NCBI GenBank assembly: GCA_900759565.1
Contig: CAAEVV010000027.1
Location: 9,025 to 73,024 of the forward strand
Direction of reading: 5' to 3'
Length of the DNA stretch: 64,000 nucleotides
From: an uncultured Collinsella sp.
Lineage (GTDB): Bacteria > Actinomycetota > Coriobacteriia > Coriobacteriales > Coriobacteriaceae
The translations under genes were made by a program, and so were the position numbers. Shown here one piece after another: positions 25,598 to 34,886 of the stretch; position 1 is the stretch's first letter; each line of letters opens with the position of its first letter. Under the pieces are notes generated by a model. That model saw only the letters and a program-made list of their open reading frames with translations. It was not told the origin of the DNA and searched no databases.

Positions 25598-27199
25598 GTG
25601 TCGGCAACTATCAAACCCTTCACCGACGAGTTCGAAGAGTATGGCCGCGATGAGTCTCGCACATCGGGCGAGGCCTCGAGCATCTCGTTTCCGACAACGG
25701 AGGAAGAGGTCCGCGCCATTTTGAAAAAGCTCCATGCCGAGCGTGTCCCGGTGACGGTTCAGGGCGCCCGGACCGGTCTTGCCGCCGGCGCCGTGCCTCA
25801 TGGCGGTCACATTCTCAATACTTCCCGTATGAATCGCTACCTAGGCATTCGCCGCGATGAGCAGGGCCGCTTTCTTTTGCGTGTGGCGCCCGGCGTCGTG
25901 CTGTCTGAGCTACGCAAGCAACTGGGCAAGAAAGTGCTGCCGACTGCCGGCTGGGACCAGACATCGCTTGAGGCCTACGAGGAGTTCCAGGAAGCCCCCG
26001 AGCAATTCTTTCCTACCGATCCCACCGAGGCATCTGCCTGTCTGGGCGGCATGGCGGCATGCAACGCTTCCGGCGCCCGTAGCTACGCTTACGGCCCCAT
26101 GCGCCCTCACGTCACGGGCCTTCATGTCGTGCTGGCCGATGGCGACCTGCTCGAGCTTCACCGCGGCGAGGTTTTTGCACAGAGTCGTCGCCTTTCGCTC
26201 GTCACGGTACAGGGCCGCACGCTCGAGCTCGACCTTCCCGACTACACTATGCCCAAGACCAAAAATGCTTCGGGCTATTTCGTTGCTGACGATATGGATG
26301 CCATCGATCTGTTTATCGGTGCGTGTGGCACACTCGGCGTTATCACCGAGCTCGAGATTGCCCTGCAGGCGGCGCCTGCGGTCGTTTGGGGCGTGAGCTG
26401 CTTCTTTGACAGCGAGGACAAGGCCGTGTCCTTCACCGATTCCGTGCGTCCCGTCCTGTCCCACGCGGCTGCCATCGAATATTTCGATGCGGGCGCCCTG
26501 GATATCCTGCGTCGTCAGCGTGAGCAGTCGACCGCGTTCGCCTCGCTGCCGGCGCTCGACAAAGACGCCAAGGTCTGTGTCTACGTGGAGCTCGACTGCG
26601 ATGACGAAGCCCAGGCGACAGAGGAGCTGTATCACTTGGGGTGGGTACTGGAGCTTGCGGGCGGCAGCGACGATGCGACATGGGTCGCGCGCACCGAGGT
26701 TGATCGCGAGTGTCAGCGATTCTTCCGCCATGCGGTGCCCGAGAGCGTCAACATGCTCATCGACGAGCGTCGCCGCACGGATCCCACCATCACCAAGCTG
26801 GGCTCGGACATGTCGGTGCCCAACGCGCGCTTGGCCGATGTCATCGCCCTTTATCGCCGCACGTTGGCCGAAAGTGGGCTTGAATCTGCCGCCTGGGGGC
26901 ACATCGGTAACAACCATCTGCATGTGAATATTCTGCCGCGCGATGCGCAGGATTACCGCCGCGGCGGAGAACTCTTTGCCCAGTGGGCTTCCGAGGTCAC
27001 GGCCATGGGCGGCGCCGTCTCCGCCGAACACGGTGTCGGCAAGATCAAGGCGGGCTTCTTGGAGACGATGTACGGTCACGAGGCCATGGTCGAGTCGGCG
27101 CGGCTCAAGCTCCAGCTCGATCCTGCCGGGCAGCTGGGTCGCGGTAACCTGTTTTCGGAGAAGCTCTTGGATGAGCTCGTCCAGAAAAGGGGCGCGTGA
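25598..27199 (+). CDS. FAD-binding D-lactate/glycolate-type dehydrogenase
   Basis: A 533-residue flavoprotein of the GlcD/D-lactate dehydrogenase family. The FAD-binding PP-loop region is VPVTVQGARTGLAAGAVP, with later family segments DPTEASACLGGMAACNASGARS and GACGTLGVITELEIAL. The C-terminal cap has WGHIGNNHLHVNILP and the final AEHGVGKIK motif with a substrate-binding His. It starts at GTG 25598 after AAGGGGG. The next genes encode EtfB and a ferredoxin-fused EtfA, so this is probably the lactate-oxidising subunit of an electron-confurcating LDH-Etf complex, as in Acetobacterium. Glycolate or 2-hydroxyglutarate remain alternatives. Confidence 0.9.
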   Translation: MSATIKPFTDEFEEYGRDESRTSGEASSISFPTTEEEVRAILKKLHAERVPVTVQGARTGLAAGAVPHGGHILNTSRMNRYLGIRRDEQGRFLLRVAPGVVLSELRKQLGKKVLPTAGWDQTSLEAYEEFQEAPEQFFPTDPTEASACLGGMAACNASGARSYAYGPMRPHVTGLHVVLADGDLLELHRGEVFAQSRRLSLVTVQGRTLELDLPDYTMPKTKNASGYFVADDMDAIDLFIGACGTLGVITELEIALQAAPAVVWGVSCFFDSEDKAVSFTDSVRPVLSHAAAIEYFDAGALDILRRQREQSTAFASLPALDKDAKVCVYVELDCDDEAQATEELYHLGWVLELAGGSDDATWVARTEVDRECQRFFRHAVPESVNMLIDERRRTDPTITKLGSDMSVPNARLADVIALYRRTLAESGLESAAWGHIGNNHLHVNILPRDAQDYRRGGELFAQWASEVTAMGGAVSAEHGVGKIKAGFLETMYGHEAMVESARLKLQLDPAGQLGRGNLFSEKLLDELVQKRGA

Positions 27200-27201
27200 A
27201 G

Positions 27202-28017
27202 ATGAGCGATTTCCATATGGTGGTGTGCGTCAAGGCAGTGCCGGGCAGCACCGAGGTCAAGATGGACCCCAAGACCAATACCATCGTGCGCGATGGCAAG
27301 CAGGCGGTCATTAACCCGTTCGATGCGAGCGCTTTGGAATGCGCGCTGGCGCTGAAGGATGACTTTATCGGCTTTGGCATGGACGTGCGCGTAACGGTGG
27401 TGTCGATGGGCATCCCCGCGACCGAATCGCTATTGCGCGACTGCATCGCCCGAGGCGCCGATGACGCACTGCTGCTGACCGACCGCGCCTTTGCAGGTGC
27501 CGATACCCTGGCAACCACCTATGCCCTCAAGTGCGGCATCGAGGCACTCGACGAGGATTTCGACCTGCTCATCTGCGGCAAGATGGCGGTGGACGGCGAT
27601 ACGGCCCAGATTGGTCCCGAGCTTGCCGGTGCCTTTGAGATTCCCTGCGTGACCGACGTGAGCTGCGTGCAGAGCGCGGGCTTTACGACTTGCGGCTCGC
27701 TGGCTCTTGTTCACGGCTGCGATGCCGGCGAGGAGACGGTCTATCTTGAGATGCCGTGCGCGATGACGACCGCCAAGGAGATTGGCCAACTGCGCATGCC
27801 GAGTATTGCCGGTATTCGTGCGGCCGAGGAGGCGGACGTGCGCGTGGTCAACGCTGCCGACGTGAACGCCGACCCCGCGCGCTGCGGCCTTGCCGGCTCG
27901 CCGACACAGGTCGTGCGATCGTTTGTGCCCGACCGCGACCAAACGTGCGAGACCGTTGACGGAACGGCGTCCGAGCAGGCGGCAAAACTTGCCAAGATTA
28001 TCGAGGGGATGGCATAG
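27202..28017 (+). CDS. Electron transfer flavoprotein beta subunit (EtfB)
   Basis: A 271-residue ETF beta subunit (VVCVKAVPGSTEV, then NPFDASALECAL and the DGDTAQIGPELAG segment). The last resembles the GDTAQ(V/I)GP signature of ETFs that bifurcate electrons. The start is set at ATG 27202, 9 bases after AAGGGG; a GTG at 27196 overlapping the upstream stop is the alternative. It works with EtfA and the upstream FAD dehydrogenase. Confidence 0.9.
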   Translation: MSDFHMVVCVKAVPGSTEVKMDPKTNTIVRDGKQAVINPFDASALECALALKDDFIGFGMDVRVTVVSMGIPATESLLRDCIARGADDALLLTDRAFAGADTLATTYALKCGIEALDEDFDLLICGKMAVDGDTAQIGPELAGAFEIPCVTDVSCVQSAGFTTCGSLALVHGCDAGEETVYLEMPCAMTTAKEIGQLRMPSIAGIRAAEEADVRVVNAADVNADPARCGLAGSPTQVVRSFVPDRDQTCETVDGTASEQAAKLAKIIEGMA

Positions 28018-29223
28018 ATGAGCGGACTAATTATCGATAGCGAAGCCTGTATCGGCTGCGGTCGCTGCGTTCGCGCCTGTGCCTCGGGCGGCATCGTAGT
28101 GGAAGGCGAGCGGCCCAACCGTTGCGCCTGCGTAACCGACGGCTGCATCCTATGCGGCGGGTGCGTCGACGCCTGCCCTGTCAATGCTATCTCGATCGAG
28201 CGTGACGAGGCCGCTGGCGCGGTGGACCTTGATGCATATCGAGACATTTGGGTATTCGTGCAGACCGACGAGCACGATACGGTGACTCCCGTTGCCTATG
28301 AGCTCATGGGCAAGGGCCGCGAGCTTGCCGATGCTCGCGGCTGCCGTCTGGTGGCGCTGGTCGGTATGGGCCCCGAGGGTTCTCTCGGTGACCTGGAGCA
28401 TCTGGTTTGCGCCGGTGCAGACGAGGTCCTGGTCTGTCGCGACGAGCGTCTGCGCCAGAACGATGCGGAGGTTTACGCCCGGCTGATCTGCGATTTGGTA
28501 GCCGAGCGTAAGCCCGAAGCCATTCTGTACGGTGCGACCGCCTTTGGCCGCGAGCTGGCACCCGGCGTTGCCGTGCGTTTGCAGACGGGCCTTACGGCTG
28601 ACTGCACCGTACTTTCGATGGATACGGAGACGGGGCTGCTGCAACAGACGCGTCCGGCGTTTGGCGGCAACCTGATGGCCACCATCGTCTGCCCCAATCA
28701 TCGTCCCCAGATGGCAACGGTGCGTCCCGGCATCTTTAAGGCGCCCGACTTTGACTACGGCCGCTCCGGCACGATCACCCAGATATCACTTGCGGATGAT
28801 GCTAAGGCTCGTGTCGAGATCTCGATTCCCGCCGAGGAGTGGGGGCAGCAGGCATCAATTGCCGATGCCGAGCGCCTGGTCGTGGTGGGTCGCGGCATTG
28901 GTTCGAAGAAGAATCTGCCCCTGATGCGAAAACTCGCCGAGGCTCTGGGGGCCGAGCTTGGCTGCACGCGACCTGTCGTGGAGGCCGGCTGGTTGGAGTA
29001 TCGCCATCAGATTGGTCAGACGGGCGTATCGGTTTCGCCCAAGCTTCTTGTGAGTATCGGTGTTTCGGGCGCCATCCAGCATCTTGCCGGCATCGGTGGG
29101 GCGGAGTGCATTATCGCCATCAACGAGGATCCGGATGCCCCCATCTTTGGTGCTGCCCAGTACAAGGTTGTCGGTGATGCCGTCGAGGTCGTCGAGGAGC
29201 TGCTGGCCCAGCTTGAGCGCTAG
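28018..29223 (+). CDS. EtfA with N-terminal 2[4Fe-4S] ferredoxin domain
   Basis: A 401-residue ETF alpha subunit. Residues 1-60 hold two ferredoxin motifs (CIGCGRCVRAC and CILCGGCVDACP). The FAD domain follows (LVVVGRGIGSKKN, GQTGVSVSPKLLVSIGVSGAIQHLAG, AINEDPDAPIF). The fused ferredoxin is typical of lactate dehydrogenase-linked bifurcating ETFs and suggests direct exchange with ferredoxin. It starts immediately after the etfB stop. Its stop overlaps the end of the convergent HD gene by 4 bases. Confidence 0.92.
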   Translation: MSGLIIDSEACIGCGRCVRACASGGIVVEGERPNRCACVTDGCILCGGCVDACPVNAISIERDEAAGAVDLDAYRDIWVFVQTDEHDTVTPVAYELMGKGRELADARGCRLVALVGMGPEGSLGDLEHLVCAGADEVLVCRDERLRQNDAEVYARLICDLVAERKPEAILYGATAFGRELAPGVAVRLQTGLTADCTVLSMDTETGLLQQTRPAFGGNLMATIVCPNHRPQMATVRPGIFKAPDFDYGRSGTITQISLADDAKARVEISIPAEEWGQQASIADAERLVVVGRGIGSKKNLPLMRKLAEALGAELGCTRPVVEAGWLEYRHQIGQTGVSVSPKLLVSIGVSGAIQHLAGIGGAECIIAINEDPDAPIFGAAQYKVVGDAVEVVEELLAQLER

Positions 29224-30032
29224 GCGCGCGCCAGCCAGTCGCGTATCTCGTTCTTTAGGCGCTCCCAGGTCGCTTGCGTGGCGGGATCGGTAAAGGGGCG
29301 CGCGATGCCAAAGGGCGCATCGAGCAGACGGTAGATATCGCCCTGCTCGCGCGCCAGCGCGCGGCTCGCTGGATAGACGAGCTCAAACATAAAGCAGATG
29401 AGTCCCACCAGGTAGTCTGCGGGCTCGTTGCGTTCGTCGCGTGCGACGCAGCGGCGCTCGTCAAAGGCAGCGAGAGCCGGTGTCGAGAACCGGCTGGCGA
29501 GAAATGTGTCCTTATCAACCTTGAGGATAGTGTCGACGGTGCTGTCGGCGATGGTGCGCATAATGTCGATCTTGTCGCCATCGCGCACGATATCGCAGAA
29601 GCACCGTGTACGCTCGTCGAGTTGTCCCGGCAGGCGAAAGTCGCTGTGATAGGCGATGCTCGCGCGGATGAGCTCGTCGTGCTCGTCGGTCTCGATAAAA
29701 TCTCGGATGCTTGTTGTGGCAGGTGCGTCGTCGGGGTTCTCGCCAAAGAGGACCCCGACGCCCAACGCTGCGTGGCTCATACTCTCGGCGTCCTTAAAGG
29801 TGTCCCAGCGCCGCAACTGTTCAAAGCGTCCCATATCGTGTAACAGGCCGCAAAGCCAGGCCAGGTCAATATCCTCTGTCGACCAGCCCTGCTCGCGCGC
29901 CACGGCATCGCATGCCTCGGCAACGTGGTACGTATGCTCGATTTTGAGCGCGATGCGTGGGTTGGTGGCGTCGTAGGCATCGGTATAGCGTTTGAAGGCC
30001 GCGGTCGCCCGGCCCCGATCGATAGCTGTCAT
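29220..30032 (-). CDS. HD domain phosphohydrolase
   Basis: A 270-residue protein of the HD superfamily. The metal site is formed by KIEHTYHVAEAC, then CGLLHDMGRFEQ (His-Asp pair), then MSHAALGV and the later EHDELIRASIAYHSD. These enzymes hydrolyse phosphate esters of nucleotides or nucleotide messengers; the substrate is unknown. ATG at 30032 has AGGAAG upstream. It converges on the EtfA gene with a 4-base overlap and has no obvious partner. Confidence 0.83.
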   Translation of the reverse strand: MTAIDRGRATAAFKRYTDAYDATNPRIALKIEHTYHVAEACDAVAREQGWSTEDIDLAWLCGLLHDMGRFEQLRRWDTFKDAESMSHAALGVGVLFGENPDDAPATTSIRDFIETDEHDELIRASIAYHSDFRLPGQLDERTRCFCDIVRDGDKIDIMRTIADSTVDTILKVDKDTFLASRFSTPALAAFDERRCVARDERNEPADYLVGLICFMFELVYPASRALAREQGDIYRLLDAPFGIARPFTDPATQATWERLKNEIRDWLARA

Positions 30033-30159
30033 AATGACTTCCTAAAAAGCTGTGTCTTTCGATCCGGTGGCAATTGTAGGTGAACTCGGTTACCACCGGG
30101 CGATGATTCTGCCGCGTCGTCGAATGCGGCTCGGAAATCTTGTCGGGACGAGGAACCCT

Positions 30160-30852
30160 ATGGTGCTCAAAATCGTTAAAACCGTCTGGCCGGTGATGCT
30201 TACCTATGTTGCGATAGGCGCGCCGTGCGGAATGATTATGGCGCAGACGGGAATGGAACCCTGGATGGTTTTTGCTCTGAGCAGCACGTTTGTGACGGGT
30301 AGCGGTCAGTTTATGGTCTGCAACCTGTGGCTGGCAGGTGTGCCTGCGGCATCGATTGTCGCAAGTGTGGCCGCAATCTCCTCGCGCTTTGCTCTTTACT
30401 CGGCATCGATCGCGCCGCATCTGAGGGACGCCTCGAAGCGTCAGACGCTGGCCGTTGCCGCGACGCTCACCGAGGAGGCATATGGTATCTCGCTTGCCAG
30501 GCTGGTTGAGGGGGAGGATTGGGGCCCGCGCGAGTCCTTTGTGCTCAACGTGATCCTCATCGCAACATGGGGCGTTTCGTGTACGACGGGCGCCGTTGTC
30601 GGCGCCGTTGTCGATGTCCCCACCGCTATTGCGGGTTTTGTCTGCACCTCGCTCTTTATCTGCCTGCTCTTTTCGCAGCGATTGTCGCGCGGCAATGTCG
30701 TGGCTGCCGTTATGGCTGCGGTGTCTGTCGCCATATGCAAGTTCTTGGGGTGGACGAATATCGCCGTGCCGGCAAGCGTGCTCGTCGGCGTTGCCGCGGC
30801 GCTTGCGTGCGATGCTCTCGCTGAAGGAAGGGGTGCTTGCGATGCCCGTTAA
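30160..30852 (+). CDS. azlC: AzlC family branched-chain amino acid exporter subunit
   Basis: A 230-residue membrane protein with the AzlC start (VLKIVKTVWPVMLTYVAIGAPCGM) and the conserved GSGQFMVCNLWLAG region. With AzlD it exports branched-chain amino acids or analogues across the cytoplasmic membrane. ATG 30160 follows GAGGA; the longer frame to 30052 has no site. It overlaps azlD by 11 bases. Confidence 0.87.
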   Translation: MVLKIVKTVWPVMLTYVAIGAPCGMIMAQTGMEPWMVFALSSTFVTGSGQFMVCNLWLAGVPAASIVASVAAISSRFALYSASIAPHLRDASKRQTLAVAATLTEEAYGISLARLVEGEDWGPRESFVLNVILIATWGVSCTTGAVVGAVVDVPTAIAGFVCTSLFICLLFSQRLSRGNVVAAVMAAVSVAICKFLGWTNIAVPASVLVGVAAALACDALAEGRGACDAR

Positions 30853-31165
30853 TGAGTTTTTGGTCCTGTGGCTGTCGTCATGGGCGGCTATCGCGTTTTT
30901 CCGCATTGCCCCGGCGTTTGCCTTGCGCGGGAGAACGCTGTCGCCCCGCGTTACCGAGGCCTTGGGTTATATTCCGCCCGCCGCCTTTGCGGCGCTGGTC
31001 GCTAACGATTTGATAAGCCCTGGCGCTTTCGACGCCGGCTTGTGGCAGGGCTTGATTCCCTGGATTGCGGCTGCCGGTGTCGTGGCGGTGGCAATCAAGA
31101 CAAAGTCGATGTTGTGGTGCTGCGTCTCGGGCATCGTGTTCTATATCGTTTTGAGCTTCATATAA
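30842..31165 (+). CDS. azlD: AzlD family small exporter subunit
   Basis: A 107-residue, four-span membrane protein (LVLWLSSWAAIAFFRIAPAF; PRVTEALGYIPPAAFAALV), the small partner of AzlC. GAAGGAAGGG lies upstream of the ATG, which is inside the end of azlC. The longer open frame from 30596 overlaps azlC coding sequence and is rejected. Confidence 0.87.
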   Translation: MPVNEFLVLWLSSWAAIAFFRIAPAFALRGRTLSPRVTEALGYIPPAAFAALVANDLISPGAFDAGLWQGLIPWIAAAGVVAVAIKTKSMLWCCVSGIVFYIVLSFI

Positions 31166-31307
31166 GAGCGGGGCACGTTTAGCGTCCCGGCACAATGAAT
31201 CGAATTTCTCACTGAGCCTGTCTGCTTCTTCTGGTACCATGGTCAAACTTTACTGTAGCAAAGTGTGACGTGGGCTTTTGTTCTGCGTCAGCGGAAATGG
31301 GGGTTTC

Positions 31308-32330
31308 ATGGCACAGGAAGCGACCGCCAACGAGCAAAAGAAATTCAAGGTACCGCGTATCCCGGGCGACATCATGATCTATCCCATGATTGTTGGCCTT
31401 TTGCTCAACACTTTCTGCCCGCAGGTCTTTGAGATCGGCGGCTTCTTTACGGCTGCCTGCCGTGGCGGCTCCAATACCATCGTCGCTGCGATCCTGCTCT
31501 TCGTGGGTGCCGGCATCAGCTTTAAGTCCACGCCGGGCGCTATCAAGACCGGCATCGTCGTACTGATCCCCAAGCTTGTTGTTGCGGCCGCCCTTGGCTT
31601 GGGTGTGGCATATTTCTTTAGCGATAACTTCCTGGGCCTGAGCTCGGTCTCAATCATCGGCGGCATCACGTTTTGCAACATGGCGCTCTATACGGGCATC
31701 ATGGGCGAGTTTGGCGACGAGTCCGAGCAGGGCGCCGTCGGTATCCTGTTCTTTACGGCCGGCCCCGCCGTCACCATGATCATCCTCGGTGTCTCGGGTC
31801 TCGCCAACATCCCCGTCGGCACCATCGTCGGCTCCATCCTGCCGCTTGTTATCGGCATGGTTCTGGGCAACCTCTTCCCGTTCATCAAGAACCTGCTAGT
31901 CCCCGGCGCCAATCCCGCGATCGCTGTTATCGGATTTCAGCTCGGTGCGTCCATGAGCCTTTCGAGCTTTATCACCGGCGGCATCTCGGGCATCCTGCTG
32001 GGCCTTATCACGCTCTTTATCGTCGGCCCCATCACCTTTGCGTTCGAGCGCCTGTGCGGTGGTAACGGCAAGGCGGCCGTTGCCTGCTCCACTATCGCCG
32101 GCACGGCTATGACCACGCCGGTCGCCCTCGCCGAGGTCGCCCCGCGCTATGCCGAGCTTGCGCCCACCGCGTACGCCCAGATCGCCACCGCCGTCATCAT
32201 CACGGCAATCATAGCTCCGATCCTGACCGGCTGGGTCGATAAGAAGTTCTGCCACGGAAAAGAGGATCTGTCGGTCGAAGGCGTCGAGGCTATTGAGGAG
32301 GCCGTCGCGACCGACATCGACGGCGAGTAA
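31308..32330 (+). CDS. 2-keto-3-deoxygluconate permease
   Basis: A 340-residue membrane transporter of the KdgT family, which imports 2-keto-3-deoxygluconate with protons. About ten spans are visible; key stretches are IPGDIMIYPMIVGLLLNTFCP near the start, LFVGAGISFK and GGITFCNMALYTGI. ATG 31308 lies after a GGGGG site; ten upstream codons are open but unlikely. No pectin or uronate catabolic gene is nearby, so the substrate could differ. Confidence 0.87.
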   Translation: MAQEATANEQKKFKVPRIPGDIMIYPMIVGLLLNTFCPQVFEIGGFFTAACRGGSNTIVAAILLFVGAGISFKSTPGAIKTGIVVLIPKLVVAAALGLGVAYFFSDNFLGLSSVSIIGGITFCNMALYTGIMGEFGDESEQGAVGILFFTAGPAVTMIILGVSGLANIPVGTIVGSILPLVIGMVLGNLFPFIKNLLVPGANPAIAVIGFQLGASMSLSSFITGGISGILLGLITLFIVGPITFAFERLCGGNGKAAVACSTIAGTAMTTPVALAEVAPRYAELAPTAYAQIATAVIITAIIAPILTGWVDKKFCHGKEDLSVEGVEAIEEAVATDIDGE

Positions 32331-32379
32331 TCGTCGACGCGAGTCAATCAAGCCGGCGTGTGCAATTCGCGCCGTATAG

Positions 32380-32420
32380 GCGCCCGAACGAAAGCTGTCT
32401 TGCAGTGGCGTTCGGGCGCT
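32380..32420 (+). terminator. Hairpin after the KDG permease gene
   Basis: Eleven-base stem (32380-32390 with 32409-32419) about 50 bases after the permease stop. No strong T tract follows (CTCTGCTATTATT), so termination strength is uncertain. Confidence 0.5.
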
Positions 32421-32520
32421 CTGCTATTATTCCCCTTACCCCTGCGGAGTAGGGGGTGTTTATTGTCCAGACTCGAATCGGGCGATTCTGACCACTTGGA
32501 TATTGAAGGGATGGCGTCTA

Positions 32521-33663
32521 GTGGTTAAGGCACTCAAAATTGAGATATTCCTGCTATGCATGATTGTTCTTATCGGGCTTGCCGCACGAAGCCGCCGCTC
32601 CTTGTTCTCGAGCACCCAGCAGCTCTTGTTTAGCATGCTGGGCTACACGTCTGCTGCCTACATTTTCTTCGATATGATCTGGACGCTCTCGGACGGCGTG
32701 AGCACTCCTGTAGGCATCACGGCCAACTGGATTTCCAACGCGGTCTCGTTTTCGCTGTTCGCCATCGCGTGCCTCATTTGGTTTTTCTATTCCGAGACAG
32801 TGCAGGGCTCTCGCCTTTTGACCGCGCGCTATAGGGTGGCGCTCGTGACGTTGCCAACCGTATTGGTGGTCGTGCTGGCATTTACCAGCTACTGGACGCA
32901 CGCTATGTTCTATATCGATGCGCAGGGCGTATATCGTCGCGGAGCGCTTTATATGATTCAACCTATCGTTAGCTACTGCTACATCATATATACGTCTTTG
33001 CATGCCTTTATTCAGACTCGAAAAGTCGAAAGTCTGCAAAAGAAGGCCATTTATCGCACCCTCGCCTTTTTTGCGGTTCCCGCTCTGGTGGGTGGTACCT
33101 TCCAGGTTTTGTTTTCGGTACCGGGCCTTTGCGTCGGTATAACGCTGAGCATCCTGCTGCTCTACATCATCTACCAGGAGCAGCTGATCTCGACCGACCC
33201 GTTGACTGGCCTCAACAATCGCAACCGTTTTGAGACCTATATGCTGTCGCTGTTCTCGGGTGCTGACCAGGCCGATGATGTGTATCTGCTTATGATGGAT
33301 GCCGACGGCTTTAAGCAAATTAACGACCGGTATGGACATGTTGAGGGCGATCATGCCCTCCAGGTCATATCTGCTACGCTCAAAGAGGTCTGCTCGGCGT
33401 CCGGTGGCTTCATCGCGCGCTATGGTGGCGATGAGTTCGTGGTGTTTCAAAAGGCGACGGCGGAGCAGGATATCATGCATCTGTGCGCGACAATCAACGA
33501 CGAGCTCGCGCGCGCCGAGGTTCCGTATCTGTTGCGGATGTCCATCGGCTACGCGCGGGTTGGTGATGGCGTCGATACCTGGCAAGACTTGCTTCGCGCT
33601 GCCGACGCGGAGCTCTACCGCGTCAAGGCCGAGAAGAAGAAAGCCGGCGTACAAATACGCTAG
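32521..33663 (+). CDS. Membrane diguanylate cyclase (GGDEF)
   Basis: About 380 residues: six or more N-terminal membrane spans up to residue 215, then one GGDEF domain that makes cyclic di-GMP from two GTP. The active site is RYGGDEF (GGDEF at 302-306), with STDPLTGLNNRNRFE and DADGFKQINDRYGHVEGD before it. No RxxD inhibitory site precedes it and there is no EAL domain. Start GTG 32521 is chosen because GAAGGGA lies 9 bases upstream; a TTG at 32503 is possible. Confidence 0.87.
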   Translation: MVKALKIEIFLLCMIVLIGLAARSRRSLFSSTQQLLFSMLGYTSAAYIFFDMIWTLSDGVSTPVGITANWISNAVSFSLFAIACLIWFFYSETVQGSRLLTARYRVALVTLPTVLVVVLAFTSYWTHAMFYIDAQGVYRRGALYMIQPIVSYCYIIYTSLHAFIQTRKVESLQKKAIYRTLAFFAVPALVGGTFQVLFSVPGLCVGITLSILLLYIIYQEQLISTDPLTGLNNRNRFETYMLSLFSGADQADDVYLLMMDADGFKQINDRYGHVEGDHALQVISATLKEVCSASGGFIARYGGDEFVVFQKATAEQDIMHLCATINDELARAEVPYLLRMSIGYARVGDGVDTWQDLLRAADAELYRVKAEKKKAGVQIR

Positions 33664-33704
33664 AAAAGGGGCATACGACCGTGTTTGGTCGTGCGCCCCT
33701 TTTG
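33664..33704 (+). terminator. Terminator of the diguanylate cyclase gene
   Basis: AAAAGGGGC begins directly after the stop and pairs with GCGCCCCTTTT, with an inner ACGACC/GGTCGT stem; a T-run ends the hairpin. Confidence 0.8.
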
Positions 33705-33851
33705 CGTTTGTGGGGGGCCACCGGCCATAATGCCCAGGCGCGGTGCGGCGAGACGGGCGTCTGCCGCCGCGACTCGGTACGAAATCAACGAGAACCAGTG
33801 TGCTCCATTAAGCTAAAGTATGCGAATGCCCTCCCTAAAAAGGTGAGCTCG

Positions 33852-34787
33852 CTAGGCTTTTTTGGGTTTGTTGACGATGATGATGCCGCCGCAGACCAAC
33901 AACAGGGCAACGATGACGGTAACGGGGCTCGTGCCCGCGCCTTCGCCGAGCAGCAGCGCGCTCAGCAGCACACCAAAGACGGGGTTCATAAACCCAAAGA
34001 CCGAGACGCGGCTGACGGGGTTGACGGCAAGCAGGCGCGACCACAGCGAGTAGGCGACCGCGGAGATAAGCGCCATGTAGATGATGAGCGCGATGGCGGG
34101 GGCAATCGCCGTGGGGGAGAGCGCGCCACCCATCAAAAAGCCGATGGCGGTGAGGACCAGGCCGCCGACCAAGAACTGCCACCCGGCAAGCAAGACGCCG
34201 TCGTGCTCACGCGAGAAGATACCGATCAGGCAGGTCGAAAGGGCACCCGCGACGGTGGAGGCTAGGATAAAACCCTCGCCGTCGAGCGTAAAGCCAAAGG
34301 TGCCGTCCGCGCCCGAAAGGTTGACGAGCGCGACGCCGGCAAAGCCCAGTACGCAGCCGAGCACTTTGGCCGCATTGAGCTTCTCGGTGCGAAACGCCAG
34401 GGCGGCAAAGAGGATTGCGAGGAAGTTGGCGCTGGCCTCGATGATGGAGCTCGACATGGCGCTGGCGCGCGAGAGGCCCAGGTAGAAAAAGAAGTACTGC
34501 CCGATAGTCTGGAAGAGCGACAAGACAAAGATGGGCTTGATGTCGCGAGCCTGCGGAACGAGCGGTCGGCGCTGGGCCACGCTCATGCCAACAATGACCA
34601 GCATGCCGGCAAGGGTGAAGCGCAGGCCCGCGAAGAGCAGCTGCGAGGCGCTGTCGTGCGCGGGAATACCAAAGAGGCCGTAGCCGATCTTGATGCAGGG
34701 GAAGGCGGAGCCCCAGAGCGCGCAGCAAACGAGACAGCCCAGGATGAGTCCGGGCAGGGTGGCGAGATACGGCTTGCGGCTTTCCAT
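33852..34787 (-). CDS. DMT superfamily (EamA) exporter
   Basis: A 311-residue, ten-span membrane protein with two EamA repeats (LVCCALWGSAFPCIKIGYGL at the start, ALIIYMALISAVAYSLWSRLLAV in the second). Such carriers export metabolites such as amino acids or purines. ATG 34787 is preceded by AGGAAGG. It lies downstream of purL on the same strand but is separated by a strong terminator. Confidence 0.87.
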   Translation of the reverse strand: MESRKPYLATLPGLILGCLVCCALWGSAFPCIKIGYGLFGIPAHDSASQLLFAGLRFTLAGMLVIVGMSVAQRRPLVPQARDIKPIFVLSLFQTIGQYFFFYLGLSRASAMSSSIIEASANFLAILFAALAFRTEKLNAAKVLGCVLGFAGVALVNLSGADGTFGFTLDGEGFILASTVAGALSTCLIGIFSREHDGVLLAGWQFLVGGLVLTAIGFLMGGALSPTAIAPAIALIIYMALISAVAYSLWSRLLAVNPVSRVSVFGFMNPVFGVLLSALLLGEGAGTSPVTVIVALLLVCGGIIIVNKPKKA

Positions 34788-34811
34788 GATGTCCTTCCTA
34801 CATGCGCGAAG

Positions 34812-34849
34812 CAAAAAAGAACCCGCCACCGGATGTGTCGGTGGCGGGT
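34812..34849 (-). terminator. Terminator of purL
   Basis: On the minus strand a stem of 11 GC-rich pairs (34839-34849 with 34821-34831) is followed by TCTTTTTT. Classic intrinsic terminator just past the purL stop. Confidence 0.88.
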
Positions 34850-34886
34850 GTTGTTACCCGAAGGGATTGTACCCGATGGAAACGTA

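Noticed and set aside
30596..30841. N-terminal extension of azlD
   Set aside because: It overlaps azlC coding sequence for its full length; the internal ATG at 30842 has a good ribosome site and gives the usual AzlD size.
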